Shown: in pieces, positions 1 to 55,217 of the stretch
Position numbering within the stretch: the stretch's first letter is position 1
Layout of the letters: each line of letters begins with the position of its first letter
Notes under the pieces: generated by a model
Told to the model about the DNA's origin: nothing
Seen by the model: the letters and a program-made list of their open reading frames with translations, nothing else
Databases searched by the model: none
Assembly (NCBI GenBank): GCA_964020155.1
Contig: OZ026555.1
Span: forward strand, 1,846,282-1,910,281
DNA: 64,000 nt
Reading direction: 5' to 3'
Source of the DNA: Chondrilla cf. caribensis
Lineage: Eukaryota; Porifera; Demospongiae; Chondrillida; Chondrillidae
Translations under genes and position numbers: made by a program

Positions 1-596
1 CTAACACTACCACCAGGTGCATGTCCCAACACTACCACCGGGTGCACGTCCTAACACTAGCACCAGGTACACGTCCTAACACTACCACCAGGTGCATGTC
101 CTAACACTACCACCAGGTGCATGTCCTAACACTACCACCAGGTGCACATCCCAACACTAGCACCAGGTGCACGTCCTAACACTACCACCAGGTGCACGTC
201 CCAACACTACCACCAGGTGCACGTCCTAACACTAGCACCAGGTACACGTCCTAACACTACCACCAGGTGCATGTCCCAACACTACCACCAGGTGCATGTC
301 CCAACACTACCACCGGGTGCACATCCCAACACTAGCACCAGGTACACGTCCTAACACTACCACCAGGTGCACGTCCTAACACTACCACCAGGTGCACGTC
401 CTAACACTACCACCGGGTGCACGTCCTAACACTAGCACCAGGTACATGTCCTAACACTACCACCAGGTGCACGTCCTAACACTACCACCAGGTGCACGTC
501 CTAACACTACCACCAGGTGCATGTCCTAACACTACCACCAGGTGCATGTCCCAAAACTATCACCAGGTGCATGTTCCAACACTACCACCAGGTGCA
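1..596. repeat. 25-bp minisatellite (about 24 copies)
   Basis: Direct tandem repeat with a 25-bp period from the first base to about 596. Units begin CTAACACTAC or CCAACACTAC and contain CCACCAGGTGCA; variants are single-base (TAC/TAG, CAGG/CGGG, ACGTC/ATGTC). The array probably starts outside the window. Because 25 is not a multiple of 3, the short open frames across it cycle through all frames every 75 bp and are not credible proteins. It lies upstream of the SSADH exons, so it is probably intronic. Confidence 0.95.
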
Positions 597-891
597 GTAC
601 TGATTAGAGGCATTGTAATGTCTTTCCTTAGTTGCATATTCAAACTTTTTCTGAGTACTGGTGTCTTTGAATAGACTCATACATATGTATGTGTATGCAT
701 ATATATGTATATTTACTCACTTTATACTACGTATGTATGTATGGAGTCTTACTAGGCATAACCTCACTCTGGCTACTCTGTTTTCAAACTGGTTGCTACC
801 TCTCTGACTAAGCTGGACTATTATGTGCATGCATGTGTCTTTAGTTGTCACTAAACTCCAAACTCTTGTTCTGTGCTCTCAAGGTCTGCAG

Positions 892-1100
892 TCACATGCG
901 TAATGCTTGTGACAATGGTGCTACTGTGGTTGTTGGTGGAGATGTAGCCAGTGATGTTGGAAAATGGTTCTATCAACCAACTGTTTTGACTGACGTCAAG
1001 CAAAATATGTTGGTCAGTTGTGAGGAGACTTTTGGACCTGTAGCAGCTATTACCAGGTTGGTGTGTGTTTGTGTGCGTGTTTGCATGCGTGCGTGCGTGT

Positions 1101-1142
<42 letters not shown>

Positions 1143-2139
1143 GGAAGAGAGTGTAATCTGACAACCTGTGGTCTGACTGTGCACTAGCTGCAGTGAACCG
1201 TAATCAACTACATTTCTGTATCTTCCAGAAGGACTATGTGTACCTATGTACGTATGTATATACTAACGTATGTACATAACTGTACCATTGATTGAGTTTT
1301 CCGATGTTATTCAGATCTTCCATTCATTTCTTGTTGTGTAATAGATTTGGAGAAGAGGAGGAAGCAATGGAACAATGTAACAACACAGTACATGGACTAT
1401 GTGGTAAGCCTACACCACAGTGCACTACAATACATCCTTGGTATAGTGCTGTTGTACATACGTATGTACGTACTGTATATATGTATGACTGTGTGTTGTA
1501 AACCCCTCATTTAAGTGGCTGTATAATGTTTGAATACCTTGTACTCTGACCCCAATACTGTATGAGTGTGTGCTTGCAGGTGGGGAGTACTTTAACTTTG
1601 ATATTTAGGACCTGGAGTACATGATATTATTAACAATAGATTATTGTGCACATACTATTTACTAGGAAGAATCGTGAGGTTTTAATTATACATTATTTGT
1701 GTATGTAATTTGGTATGATCTGACAGTATGCTGACTCGTGAAATACAGACATACATATTCTAAATTCGTCACAATTTTATTTGTGAAAAATTCCTCCCAT
1801 GCATGCATATACAATGTAATCATTTGTTATTATTGTGCAGTACAACATGTATGCAGTTCTATATGTTCTTCTCATGAGTATGCTGTGTACTGTATGTACT
1901 GCAATCATCTCTGTGTGTGTTGTGTAGGATACTTCTTTTCTAATGACTACAAACAAGTGTGGAGGGTGGCCGAAGCAATGCAGAGTGGTCTGGTGGGCGT
2001 GAACGAGGGGATTATATCAGCCGAAGTGGCTCCGTTCAGTGGGTGGAAAGAATCGGGATTGGGTAGTGAGGGCTCCAAATATGGAATTCAGGAGTATCTT
2101 AAAACCAAGTACGTCTGTATGGGGAACCTTGAGTTCTAA
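892..2139 (+). CDS. ALDH5A1: Succinate-semialdehyde dehydrogenase, C-terminal exons (5' part outside window)
   Basis: Mitochondrial NAD-dependent SSADH oxidises succinic semialdehyde to succinate in the GABA shunt. Three exons join in phase: 892-1056, 1345-1403 and 1928-2139 (stop TAA 2137-2139). The first encodes [18 protein letters not shown], then QPTVL and [10 protein letters not shown], an aldehyde-dehydrogenase core signature. The second encodes [10 protein letters not shown], matching the family segment beginning FDTEEEA. The third encodes [20 protein letters not shown], then [24 protein letters not shown] and the KYVCMG tail typical of SSADH rather than other ALDHs. Splice sites are GT-AG, with the first donor leading into a TG-rich tract. 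The NAD-binding region and the catalytic Cys/Glu exons are absent here; two related exons occur on the opposite strand near 57 kb. Identification is by family knowledge. Confidence 0.88.
1100..1140. repeat. (TG)n microsatellite in the SSADH intron
   Basis: Uninterrupted TG repeat preceded by an imperfect TG-rich stretch that begins directly at the donor at 1057. GT is on the sense strand of the host gene. Confidence 0.9.
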
Positions 2140-3160
2140 CATTATGTGGAGAGCGGCCATTCTTAAATTGGTAACGATTTATCTGGATTGTGGATTCTTC
2201 AAAATTTGATATTTTATTATTTCAATAGAATCTAATTAATATATACAGTATGTACTGTTATAATTATTATTATAATTATTATAAATGTGATAACAAGAAA
2301 CAATGGAGAAATGTTATGTGATGGTAATATAATAATAATATTATGACTACAATAATTATTGCAAACATATTTATAATAAAATACACATAAATTATGTATA
2401 TATTCACCTATTGTACAATTAAATAAATACATTGTGCATAAAATTATGTACACATACCTTACAATTAACTAAAATAAATATAATTAATATAATACTAATA
2501 ACCACATGACTGCCTAAAAATATATATGTTGCTCATGATTTCCACACTCAGTTATTGCATGCAATATAGCAGATGTATTGAATGCACAGATACTGGAGTG
2601 AGTAGGAATCTATAATTGTGCGTCGTTTGTAAGTGGACGTGAACTAGCTATATAGACTCAGTAGACGTACGTAGACTCAGGTTCCACATTTTAGTACCCT
2701 AAAACATGTAATATAGAAGTTGAATATATTATGCAGTTGCTGATTGGTATTAATATGTACGTATAAAGTGAAAGTATGTACATGTACACATTTCATTAGT
2801 ATTATACGAGACATCACATCCAGATCTCATACATAAATTGAACTACATATTTGTGGTAACTGCAATATGAACTGCGTAGGATGTTTTAGTATACATATAT
2901 ACACGCAATGGTCGGTTGTGTGAATGAATAATAATAATAATAATTATACAGTTGATAATGGCCTGTTTTACATAATTATAGGCTAGGCCTTCATAAAAAT
3001 GATGAAAAATGACCTAATGATGTGATAATGTATAATAGCATATATTTTATATACAGTGTGGTAACATTAGTTAAGTGTACTGTACGTACATGTATTCTGT
3101 CTTTGTGTATTGTACTATATAATCAAGCTAGGGATATTGTGTTTGTGTGCACATGCACTT
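2140..3160. other. AT-rich spacer without recognisable gene
   Basis: About 1 kb between the SSADH stop and the duplicated terminal exon. It is AT-rich with many short TAAT and ATTATT runs. I see no exon with family resemblance on either strand. Confidence 0.6.
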
Positions 3161-3399
3161 ACCTCCATGTGTGTTGTGTAGGATACTTCTTTTCTAATGA
3201 CTACAAACAAGTGTGGAGGGTGGCCGAAGCAATGCAGAGTGGTCTGGTGGGCGTGAACAAGGGGATTATATCAGCCGAAGTGGCTCCGTTCAGTGGGTGG
3301 AAGGAATCAGGATTGGGTAGTGAGGGCTCCAAATATGGAATTCAGGAGTATCTCAAAACCAAGTATACATCTGTATGGGGAACCTTGAGTTGTGATTAA
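3160..3399 (+). pseudogene. Duplicate of the SSADH terminal exon
   Basis: A second copy of the last SSADH exon, including its acceptor (TGTGTTGTGTAG) and about 20 bp of intron, lies roughly 1.25 kb downstream of the first (1909-2131 against 3162-3386). The copies are nearly identical. The second has GVNKG instead of GVNEG, and a 2-bp insertion after the KTKY codons shifts the frame, so it ends [10 protein letters not shown] instead of VCMGNLEF. It could be a decaying copy or an alternative terminal exon giving a variant C-terminus. Near-identity suggests a recent duplication. Confidence 0.8.
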
Positions 3400-3689
3400 T
3401 TGATTATGTTTATTCATTATCTAATATCCACCATCAATTTTATTTTACTAATTCTTATTTATTTAATAATAGATGTACATAATTGGATGTTGCCTGTACT
3501 TATTTTTATGATGGAATATGCTGCAGCTAATCAATAAATATCTGTCTCTATTATCATACATCTAATAATAAAATATATTATTTTGCAATGTAACATGATC
3601 AATTATAAATTTTGCATGAAATTCGATTACATGATAATTGTATTTTATCCTTATCATGTTCTTGTGTAGGTAAACATTGTATAACATAA

Positions 3690-3975
3690 TATGCAGTGGC
3701 GGTGAAACATAAAAATCTCAGGGGGGCGGTGGTCCAATGCACGTACAGTACAGAACACTAAGTCACCAAATTATACTAGCTACTTCTTCACTTCAGTGTT
3801 CAGTAAATGCTATGCATATGTTCATAACACCAAGGCTCATTCTAAATTATATTAATAATATGGGTACGTGTATAATATTATGTGTAATAGATTCCTGTGT
3901 CCTATGTAATGTTACATGCTCCTTAAAAAGTAGGGGGGAACAATGCCTCCCCGGCCTGGTCCCACCACCTATATG
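3690..3975. other. G-rich-ended repeat-like segment (tentative)
   Basis: A segment beginning GCAGTGGCGGTGAAAC with a run of six G's, and ending with GGGGGG, CCTCCCCGG and CCACCACC. G-rich ends of this kind are common in transposon-derived repeats, but I cannot define termini or a target duplication. No gene is seen. Confidence 0.25.
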
Positions 3976-4045
3976 ATAATATGTATGCATATCACATTCT
4001 TAAATGATATTGTATCTCTACACACTCAGTAATTACCAGAGCATA

Positions 4046-4265
4046 TACCGTATATCCGAAAATATTGGTGGTGATTTAAATTTAGCAATTTGGCAGTCAC
4101 GGACATAACCACCAAATTAATATTCATCAATCAACACTTACGTTTTAACGTTATCAACACTTGTTTTGGCAAACCGCCAAATTTGAATTCTGCCAATAAT
4201 GCATTGGGCCAGATTTTGGGCAAATCACAAAATTTTATGACGCCAATATTTCTGGATATACGGTA
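4046..4265. mobile_element. TA-flanked MITE, 216 bp
   Basis: Terminal inverted repeats of about 21 bp: left CCGTATATCCGAAAATATTG at 4048, right the complement of CCGTATATCCAGAAATATTG ending at 4263. Both are flanked by TA (4046-4047, 4264-4265), as expected of Tc1/mariner-type insertion. The interior is AT-rich and non-coding. Confidence 0.8.
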
Positions 4266-5266
4266 ATAATTATATGCAAAAATTGAATTAATATTTTGGC
4301 CACTTTATCACTAAACTGGTATATTAGTATATAATCATGCCAATATCTACATAAATTATACATAATGTAATAGGCAATTAATCCAATATCACGTACGTAT
4401 GTCCCTTACAAAATGTCACATAATATGAAAAGCAAGTTCATAATAATTATTATAATATGTAATAATACAGAGTGAGCAGCTGCAGGCTTGGCACATTAAA
4501 ATAATGTATACATATCACATCTTAGTTAATGTGCACGATTATATTTATTTCTTTTTCAATTGCAAATAATATGCATACATGTATTATGTATAATTTTGCA
4601 TGGTGTGTATGTACATATATTATGCTTAATAATACCATGTAATAGTAATATACGTATCACTGTACTTTGTTTTATTTCATGTGTGATTATTAATATTAAT
4701 ATATAGTTTATTCATTTGCAAATGTGTGTATTATATTATATAATACATTTTAGATTTGTATAAGAATGCGCAATAATAATTCATTTCTTTTAACTAATGT
4801 TACCATGGGTTTTTCCATTAATTTTGAAACTTATGTACTGTACATAGATTCAATCAACTATCATGTAATATTAATTGGAATCACGCAATAACTGTTCAGT
4901 CAGGTGACAATACTTCATTGATTGATATCATTATCACATTAACAGCCTTTGAAAGCAACCATCAAAGGATGGAACATAATTATAAAATAGATAACCCATG
5001 GCACTTTGTGGTCTTCGTCTATTACTCAATTAAATGTGTATCACTATAAGTACTGCAATATCAACATCTGTATCAAATACATATTTTCATTTTAGCCCAT
5101 ATATGTTAAGTTATATTAATGTTTCTGTACTTATGTATTATCAACATAAACTGCAGTCATATTACTGCAAAAATAACAGAAGTTAACACAGTCACATACA
5201 TGTAAATACTAATATACAATTATTAGATGTACTGTACAGTTAAATTAATAGCAGTGGAATGATGTA
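4266..5266. other. AT-rich spacer 3' of MCM10
   Basis: No exon or RNA gene recognised. The last part should include the MCM10 3' UTR, since the stop codon is at 5267-5269 on the minus strand. Confidence 0.5.
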
Positions 5267-18028
<12,762 letters not shown>

Positions 18029-18243
18029 TTTTGCTTGGATAACGCGCCCAATGTTAATCACGTGACCATTCCTGTGGTCATAGTCCTCAATAGTCTAAGA
18101 CGGTGATCCCAGTGTGTGAGAAATCGGCTACTGAAGATCGTCACGAAGAACCAATTTAATAATTTGCTGCTGATGTCTGTCTTCGTAAAATATTGTCATA
18201 CTACAGGTAATTTAACTCGTCAATGGGTTTCTATTGTTATAGT

Positions 18244-19183
18244 CAGGGTAGGTACGCCATATCCCGGACAATGCCTTTAGTCGGACACTTTTTAGGATAT
18301 GTTTGGTAAAAAGCGAACAGTCCAAGTTTTCAATGCTATAGTATACTCGGTGGAAACTTGAACTATCTTAATTCAAATTAATGTAGTTGTCCTGCGAAGA
18401 GCGCTGGTATTCTGTACACTAGTCGAGGAGATGATGCAATGGTCATAGTTTATATATTGCGCAATACACTTGCTGACGGAGGCGAAGCTAAGAAATATGC
18501 GTATTTCTTTGACCTGCCAAATAGGCATGGAGTGCCCAGTTAATTTACAGTAAACGGTAATTTTAACATTAAATCACCAGCATCAGTTATATAGTACTTA
18601 AAAGCCTACACCAGCAAAAGGAGGCTAATAATGGAAATATCCAAAGTACTTTTTCATGCCAATTGTCGGACTGTAATAGTGAATGGTGCAGTTTTGTTGA
18701 ATGTACAAATTATGGCACCTACTAACACAAAATATTCATCCAAACAAGGCTGTAACGATGGTGATAGATGGAAAATGTTCCTTTGTCAGACAGCAGCCTT
18801 TGGAATCATTCAATGTGAAAACACCATCATGGTAATGCTGACCAAGAGGATCTTCAAGGCGTTGTCTGGGTATGCCATGACTGTTTAATTTTGTTTGGCC
18901 CATTTCCCCCTTTAAGTTGACATGTGATTTGCAGCTTTTAAAATACTTACGAGACCACTGTCCAACTTCAGGAAAAAATGGCCGGGAATGGGGAAAATGA
19001 CGTTTTGTTATAGAATGACTTGGTGGCAGAAAAAGAGGATATTTTTGCAAAGTACAGAATATGTTGGAATAAAGGAATAGAAGATCTATCCAAACGCACC
19101 TTCAGTTAGTTTCAATACGCTCTCTATCCGAGGCTATCTAGTTCGAACCATTAGTTGTCTGGGATATGGCTACGCTACCCTAT
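18244..19183. mobile_element. TIR element, 0.94 kb, non-coding
   Basis: Left terminus CAGGGTAGGTACGCCATATC and right terminus (complement) TAGGGTAGCGTAGCCATATC are inverted repeats of about 28 bp sharing CATATCCC-GACAA. TGTTAT occurs just outside both ends and may be a target duplication. There is no transposase, and it occupies most of the spacer 5' of MCM10. Confidence 0.65.
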
Positions 19184-19244
19184 ACTGTTATTATTATCAA
19201 CGGTGAATCACACCATATCAGAACGAGTTACGTGGTGGGTGACA

Positions 19245-19464
19245 ATGAAGGTAAAGTGATAAAGTAGTTGAAGGTCCGACACCAAGATCTGGTGACCTGA
19301 TTCACTTGAGAACAATCTTATAATTATTAGTTTGTCATGTCACAGTCAAATTACTCCATGATGTTTCTGTTCCACTGTGTTAGGATTTGATGATCAGTTT
19401 TGATCAACTTGGCCTTTCAACCCCCGATGTACCAGAGGCTGTAGACTGCATACTTGCAAAGAAG
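19245..19464 (+). other. Possible short exons upstream of the NLR gene
   Basis: ATGAAG at 19245-19250 precedes GTAAAG, and a segment 19384-19464 flanked by AG and GTGGGT stays open in that phase (27 codons, including DLMISFDQLGLSTPDVPEAV). It leaves in phase 0, but the next NLR exon at 21917 is not open in that phase. These would therefore be 5' UTR, an alternative leader or chance. No family recognised. Confidence 0.25.
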
Positions 19465-19999
19465 GTGGGTTATGTTCTATTAGTGGACGTTGTGTGTGAA
19501 GAGAACTCATTGTCCAAGATTACCACGGCCTTTCTGCATTGTAGTCCTGGAATAAATTAGTTTCAAGCAATCCAAGCTAATTCAGTCACAACTAGTCAGA
19601 CAATCTCTATCAAGTGCCTGGGGTGGAGAGGGATAAGGATGGTCTAGTAGGAGAGATCAGTTCTTACGTAGGGTGCAAGGCCTGTGGTGAATATTGTCAA
19701 TGATATGGGAATACTTTTTCATCCTGGGATAACTATTCCAGAGGGCTAGCTACTATTACGGGATTGTTCTCAGTTGTGTGTACTACATTAGATGATGCAA
19801 ATTTGATTCACAGTTTCACAACACAAAACACACTGAAGTTAGAATATTTGATAAAAGAACACAATAGTAAGTTGTACATATTAAGTACAAAATACAATAT
19901 ACAAGTTACACGAGTAGTAAAGGTCCACAAAACGATCTGATGGTTCTAACAACACTCCACTCCACTAAACAACTGTCCTTTTCACAGCAGACACGTGTA

Positions 20000-21433
20000 T
20001 AGCGCTGGGCGGTATACCGAAGATAATATAGTAATACTGCGATATTGTGCACGGTTCTGATACCGGCTGACTTTATTCTATACCGAGATATCGTGATATC
20101 ACAGTATTCTCTAATGTTTGACTGGTATTTTAAGTAAATTAAATATACGAGTACGAATTACCCGCCCTACGGGCGTAGTCGTCCGTTAAACACGTTATGA
20201 AAATGGCGCCTTTCAAGTACAGGGATAGTACGGTTTCGTTCGAATTCTAGAAGAAAGGCCTAAAATGAAGTGCCAACCCCCTTAGTATACTTCACGGGTG
20301 TCACTGAGAAGGATTGGGGAGTTTGACGTCGATTGCATGCGAACTGAAGGAGGAGTTCGCGAACAAACAAACAAGCAAACAGAGACCCTGTAAATTATAG
20401 TAAGATTCCTGGGATATCAAATTTCGCCCTGAAATGATGTGTTCTGAATCCTTTGAAACTATTGCTGCAAAAGCCATGATTAGGAGTGTGAAAAGTGTGC
20501 ATGTGTGGAGTAATACGTTGTTAGATGGAATGAGAGAATGTTGTCAAAATGTCGACATCGTCAGCTGCAAGTTTAAATTTTGATCAGCAAACAGGCAATA
20601 CGGGTGATCCGAGCAATAAACTTCATCTCGTCAATAAAAAGAATACTAAATCTGATATTTGGAATTACTTTTCGCTCTGAGTTAACAAGGACGACAAGTA
20701 GTGGATTATTACTGAGCATTAGCGAGGTAATTGTTTCCGTTCTTTAGGGGAGTCTGATCGAGGTCGCCCACGCTCTTAATTGCGGTGGCCGCCAATATTG
20801 TTGGATTTAGGTCATTTTTTGGTTTCTTTGAACGCAAATCATTCGTCGAGCGAACCATTCAGCACTAAGCTGTCCCACCGATGGTAATGGGGCACCGTTG
20901 CAGCATATATTGAAATGGGAAACTTGGACAAAGGTTGCCTGTGGTTCACACACAATCCGTTAAAAGAGCGCTTACTTTTCGATTCCTCCTGTCGACAAAT
21001 TTCGGACTACATCACTACTAAATACCTTAAAACTATTCCAATAACAATTGTCAACTTTTTTGCATCACGATTTTTCGATTTCCATCGCCGAAGAGCAGGG
21101 TTTGCCAATCCGTCGTTCGGGACACCAAATGGTTGGCCATCATGACGTCCATTTTGGAAGACATTTTTAGATGATGTCACTGAACTATGTCATATCATAG
21201 ATCTTCATATGCAAGATCTATCTATGGTTTTATGCCTAGCATTTGCGAGGTTCTGAACTTTGTTCACGACTAGATTATTTACGTTTATTTATTTCATTAT
21301 TAATAATCAAGGATTCAATTATTTCAATGCCCAACTATAACCTTAGGACTCAGTCTACCATGATCATAGTAATACCGTGGTATGATGTTGGCAATATACT
21401 GAAACTGATATTTTTTGATACCGCCCAGCGCTA
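20000..21433. mobile_element. hAT-like TIR element, 1.43 kb, no intact transposase
   Basis: Termini TAGCGCTGGGCGGTAT (20000-20015) and its exact complement ending at 21433 form a 16-bp TIR. The neighbouring 8-mers (CACGTGTA, CCATGTAA) are only partly alike, so a target duplication has decayed or is absent. The interior has no convincing open frame. The termini resemble the better-defined hAT MITE at 45297-45790 (shared GGGCG-TAT). Confidence 0.75.
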
Positions 21434-21923
21434 CCATGTAAACTGCCAAAAGGTGCCATATTACACTCCACATGGCTAAGTAGAGTGGGTCATGTACCCA
21501 TATAATGAAAAATGAGAGTTGGACGGTGTGGCCAAAGAAGCATGCAAACAGGGACAGTGAACTTCGAATTGAATTTGCCTCACCTTATACATTCCATACT
21601 GTGTGTCAGTGGTACATGTAATAGTTATATCCTGGTGTGGTGAATGATAGACTATTTATACAGAAAATATGCGCATAGTCCAATACAACATGTTATATGC
21701 AATAGAAATGTGTTTACTAATTTCCTGCCTCGTTCTCACGCAATTAATCCTAACAATGAAACCTGTCTGGTGACCCCTGCTGTATCACTGACCTGTGCTA
21801 CATGGCTTATGTACACACAATTTTTCCTTTGATCCACCCTTCAACCAGGATACAAGTATAAAATGTGTGTACTTTTATCTGAGATTACTACTGCATTATT
21901 TTTCTCACTGTTCAGGACCACGT

Positions 21924-52023
<30,100 letters not shown>

Positions 52024-52298
52024 AGTGAGTACTTCAGTATATGTCCTATTGTATTCAGCCTTCATGGTGGTACCACATGTACTATAGAGCCATTGACCAT
52101 GAAGGTATCACATAGCATACAAGTACTCTCATCTCATACAAAGCTTGACAGGAGAGGTTGCAGTTGGTCTGTCCTTTTGAAATCAGTTATTGTACGTAAT
52201 ACTCACATTATTGTGTTGTCTGGTTATGGGCTCCTTAGAAAGGGAAATAGTTACTTGTATCATTTGTGGTGTGCTAGTGAGTGCTTTTCAAGTTTAGC

Positions 52299-52510
52299 TA
52301 CGGTGGAACCTCTTGATAAAGGACACATTGATACCAGCCATTTTGTTCACTGTAGAGTGATCATCCACTCTGGATGAAACATGTGTTAGCACAATAGCAA
52401 AGTCCATTTCGATCCATTTCACCGATTTTGTCCTTTGTATGCAGGTCATTTCTATTACGTATGTCTTTCATTCACAGTGTCCTTTAAAATAGAGGATCAA
52501 CTGGAATTTA
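52299..52510. mobile_element. Small TA-type MITE
   Basis: The left end CGGTGGAACCTCTTGATAAA, followed by GGACAC, is mirrored by GTGTCCTTTAAAATAGAGGA near 52478-52497. TIR about 27 bp, imperfect, and the right boundary is uncertain. It lies 0.3 kb past the NLR stop. Confidence 0.6.
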
Positions 52511-52719
52511 ATTTATTATGTACTTTCCATATTCTGCGTTTGCAGGAACACACATAATGTTTACCATACACACATCTGTACAAATTGTTTATGTCTTCGT
52601 GTCCTATTGTGTATACATATGTACACACAGTACCTGGTGTTCACCAGTCATCATTGTTAGTTGTATTCCACACTTCATCCATACAACAGGTCATACAGTA
52701 TCAATACCAGAACATAGTA

Positions 52720-54455
52720 GTAAACACAGTGTACACCAGGACCGTCAGGACAGTGTACACCAGGACCGTCAGGACAGTGTACACCAGGACCGTCAGGACA
52801 GTGTACACCAGGACCGTCAGGACAGTGTACACCAGGACCGTCAGGACAGTGTACACCAGGACCGTCAGGACAGTGTACACCAGGACCGTCAGGACAGTGT
52901 ACACCAGGACCGTCAGGACAGTGTACACCAGGACCGTCAGGACAGTGTACACCAGGACCGTCAGGACAGTGTACACCAGGACCGTCAGGACAGTGTACAC
53001 CAGGACCATCAGGACAGTGTACACCAGGACCGTTAGGAAAGTGTACACCAGGACCGTCACGACAGTGTACACCAGGACCTTCAGGACCATCAGGACAGTG
53101 TACACCAGGACCGTCAGGACAGTGTACACCAGGACCGTCAGGAAAGTGTACACCAGGACCATCACGACAGTGTACACCAGGACCTTCAGGACCATCAGGA
53201 CAGTGTACACCAGGACCTTCAGGACAGTGTACACCAGGACCTTCAGGACAGTGTACACCAGGACCATCAGGACAGTGTACACCAGGACCGTCAGGACAGT
53301 GTACACCAGGACCGTCAGGACAGTGTACACCAGGACCGTCAGGACAGTGTACACCAGGACCGTCAGGACAGTGTACACCAGGACCGTCAGGACAGTGTAC
53401 ACCAGGACTGTCAGGACAGTGTACACCAGGACCGTCAGGACCGTCAAGACAGTGTACACCAGGACCGTCAGGACAGTGTACACCAGGACCTTCAGGACCA
53501 TCAGTACAGTGTACACCAGGACCTTCAGGACAGTGTACACCAGGACCTTCAGGACAGTGTACACCAAGACCATCAGGACAGTGTACACCAAGACCGTCAG
53601 GACAGTGTACACCAGGACCATCAGGACAGTGTACACCAGGACCGTCAGGACAGTGTACACCAGGACCGTCAGGACAGTGTACACCAGGACCGTCAGGACA
53701 GTGTACACCAGGACCGTCAGGACAGTGTACACCAGGACCGTCAGGACAGTGTACACCAGGACCGTCAGTACAGTGTACACCAGGACCGTCAGTACAGTGT
53801 ACACCAGGACCATCAGGACAGTGTACACCAGGACCGTCAGGACAGTGTACACCAGGACCATCAGGACAGTGTACACCAGGACCGTCAGGACAGTGTACAC
53901 CAGGACCGTCAGGACAGTGTACACCAGGACCATCAGGACAGGGTACACCAGGACTGTCAGGACAGTGTACACCAGGACCTTCAGGACCATCAGGACTGTG
54001 TACACCAGGACCATCAGGACAGTGTACACCAGGACCATCAGGACAGTGTACACCAGGACCATCAGGACAGTGTACACCAGGACCGTCAGTACAGTGTACA
54101 CCAGGACCGTCAGGACAGTGTACACCAGGACCGTCAGGAAAGTGTACACCAGGACTGTCAGGACAGTGTACACCAGGACCGTCAGTACAGTGTACACCAG
54201 GACCGTCAGGACAGTGTATACCAGGACCATCAGGACAGTGTACACCAGGACCGTCAGGACAGTGTACACCAGGACCATCAGGACAGTGTACACCAGGACC
54301 GTCAGGACAGTGTACACCAGGACCATCAGGACAGTGTACACCAGGACCTTCAGGACCATCAGGACAGTGTACACCAGGACCGTCAGGACAGTGTACACCA
54401 GGACCGTCAGGACAGTGTACACCAGGACCGTCAGGACAGTGTACACCAGGACTAT
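52720..54455. repeat. 24-bp minisatellite (about 72 copies)
   Basis: Unit CAGTGTACACCAGGACCGTC plus AGGA, repeated for 1.7 kb with substitutions and a recurrent insertion ACCTTCAGG. Every length change I followed is a multiple of 3, so several frames on both strands stay open: VYTRTVRT and QCTPGPSG on +, GVHCPDGP on -. No start, signal peptide or flanking exon supports translation. See the separate finding. Confidence 0.95.
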
Positions 54456-55217
54456 TTGGTCTGTGTTTGGTCACATGTCATGGTTTACTGCCATGCATCT
54501 CTGAGTTACCTATCATAGCTCTGTTAATTTATTTTTATTATTTATATTATTGATATTAATTATCACTATTTTATTTCGTTGTGTAAATAGTACTGTTGTT
54601 CAATAATAATTGTTGTTCATGAACATCATGACCATGTTGATGCATGCATTAAACTTGTTCGTGATATAATAGCACGTGTACACTACGTATATATAATATG
54701 ATTGCATGCATGCATGCACACAGTACTGATATATATAGTAATACCTCCAGCTATATAAATCTGAAGCATGAGAAAAACATACATATATATTATATATTAT
54801 ATATCCGGTTTGGTGTGTATTTTGAGGTACTAAGGAAGTAGTGATTATTATTAATGTCATTGTGCATTGGGTATAATAATATAGTATAATCAATCATATG
54901 ACATTGTATATGTAATAAACTAATATATACTTGTATAATTAAGTATATATGGACCCTTTATACGTACCTACAAACATGTATGTATAAAATCGCTCCTCTA
55001 TATGCATGATCTACATTACAGGAATCTGATATACATAATACACATACTCTGTATATTACACTGTATGACTGATAGTAGTTAAATTAAAGTAATATTGTAC
55101 TCCAACACATAACTGATAGCTACAATTACACTGGCTATACACAATAAACAATATAAAGACTATCAATTTCTGTACAAATGACCATCTAGCACAGCTGCAG
55201 TGGCTATAGCTGTTTCT
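54456..55217. other. AT-rich spacer between NLR and SPIN90 genes
   Basis: No exon or structured element recognised. It should contain the 3' UTR of the minus-strand SPIN90-like gene. Confidence 0.5.

Noticed and set aside
1..596. CRISPR-like array
   Set aside because: Units are contiguous with no unique spacers, and the genome is eukaryotic; this is a minisatellite. The same applies to 5556-9172 and 52720-54455.
20915..21145. 76-residue open frame inside the 20.0-21.4 kb TIR element as transposase
   Set aside because: No DDE, BED or hAT motifs; composition looks random.
52585..54504. The 639-residue VYTRTVRT frame and 599- and 581-residue minus-strand frames as real proteins
   Set aside because: They arise from a stop-free 24-bp tandem repeat; there is no start context, domain or neighbouring exon. 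Kept only as a cautious finding.
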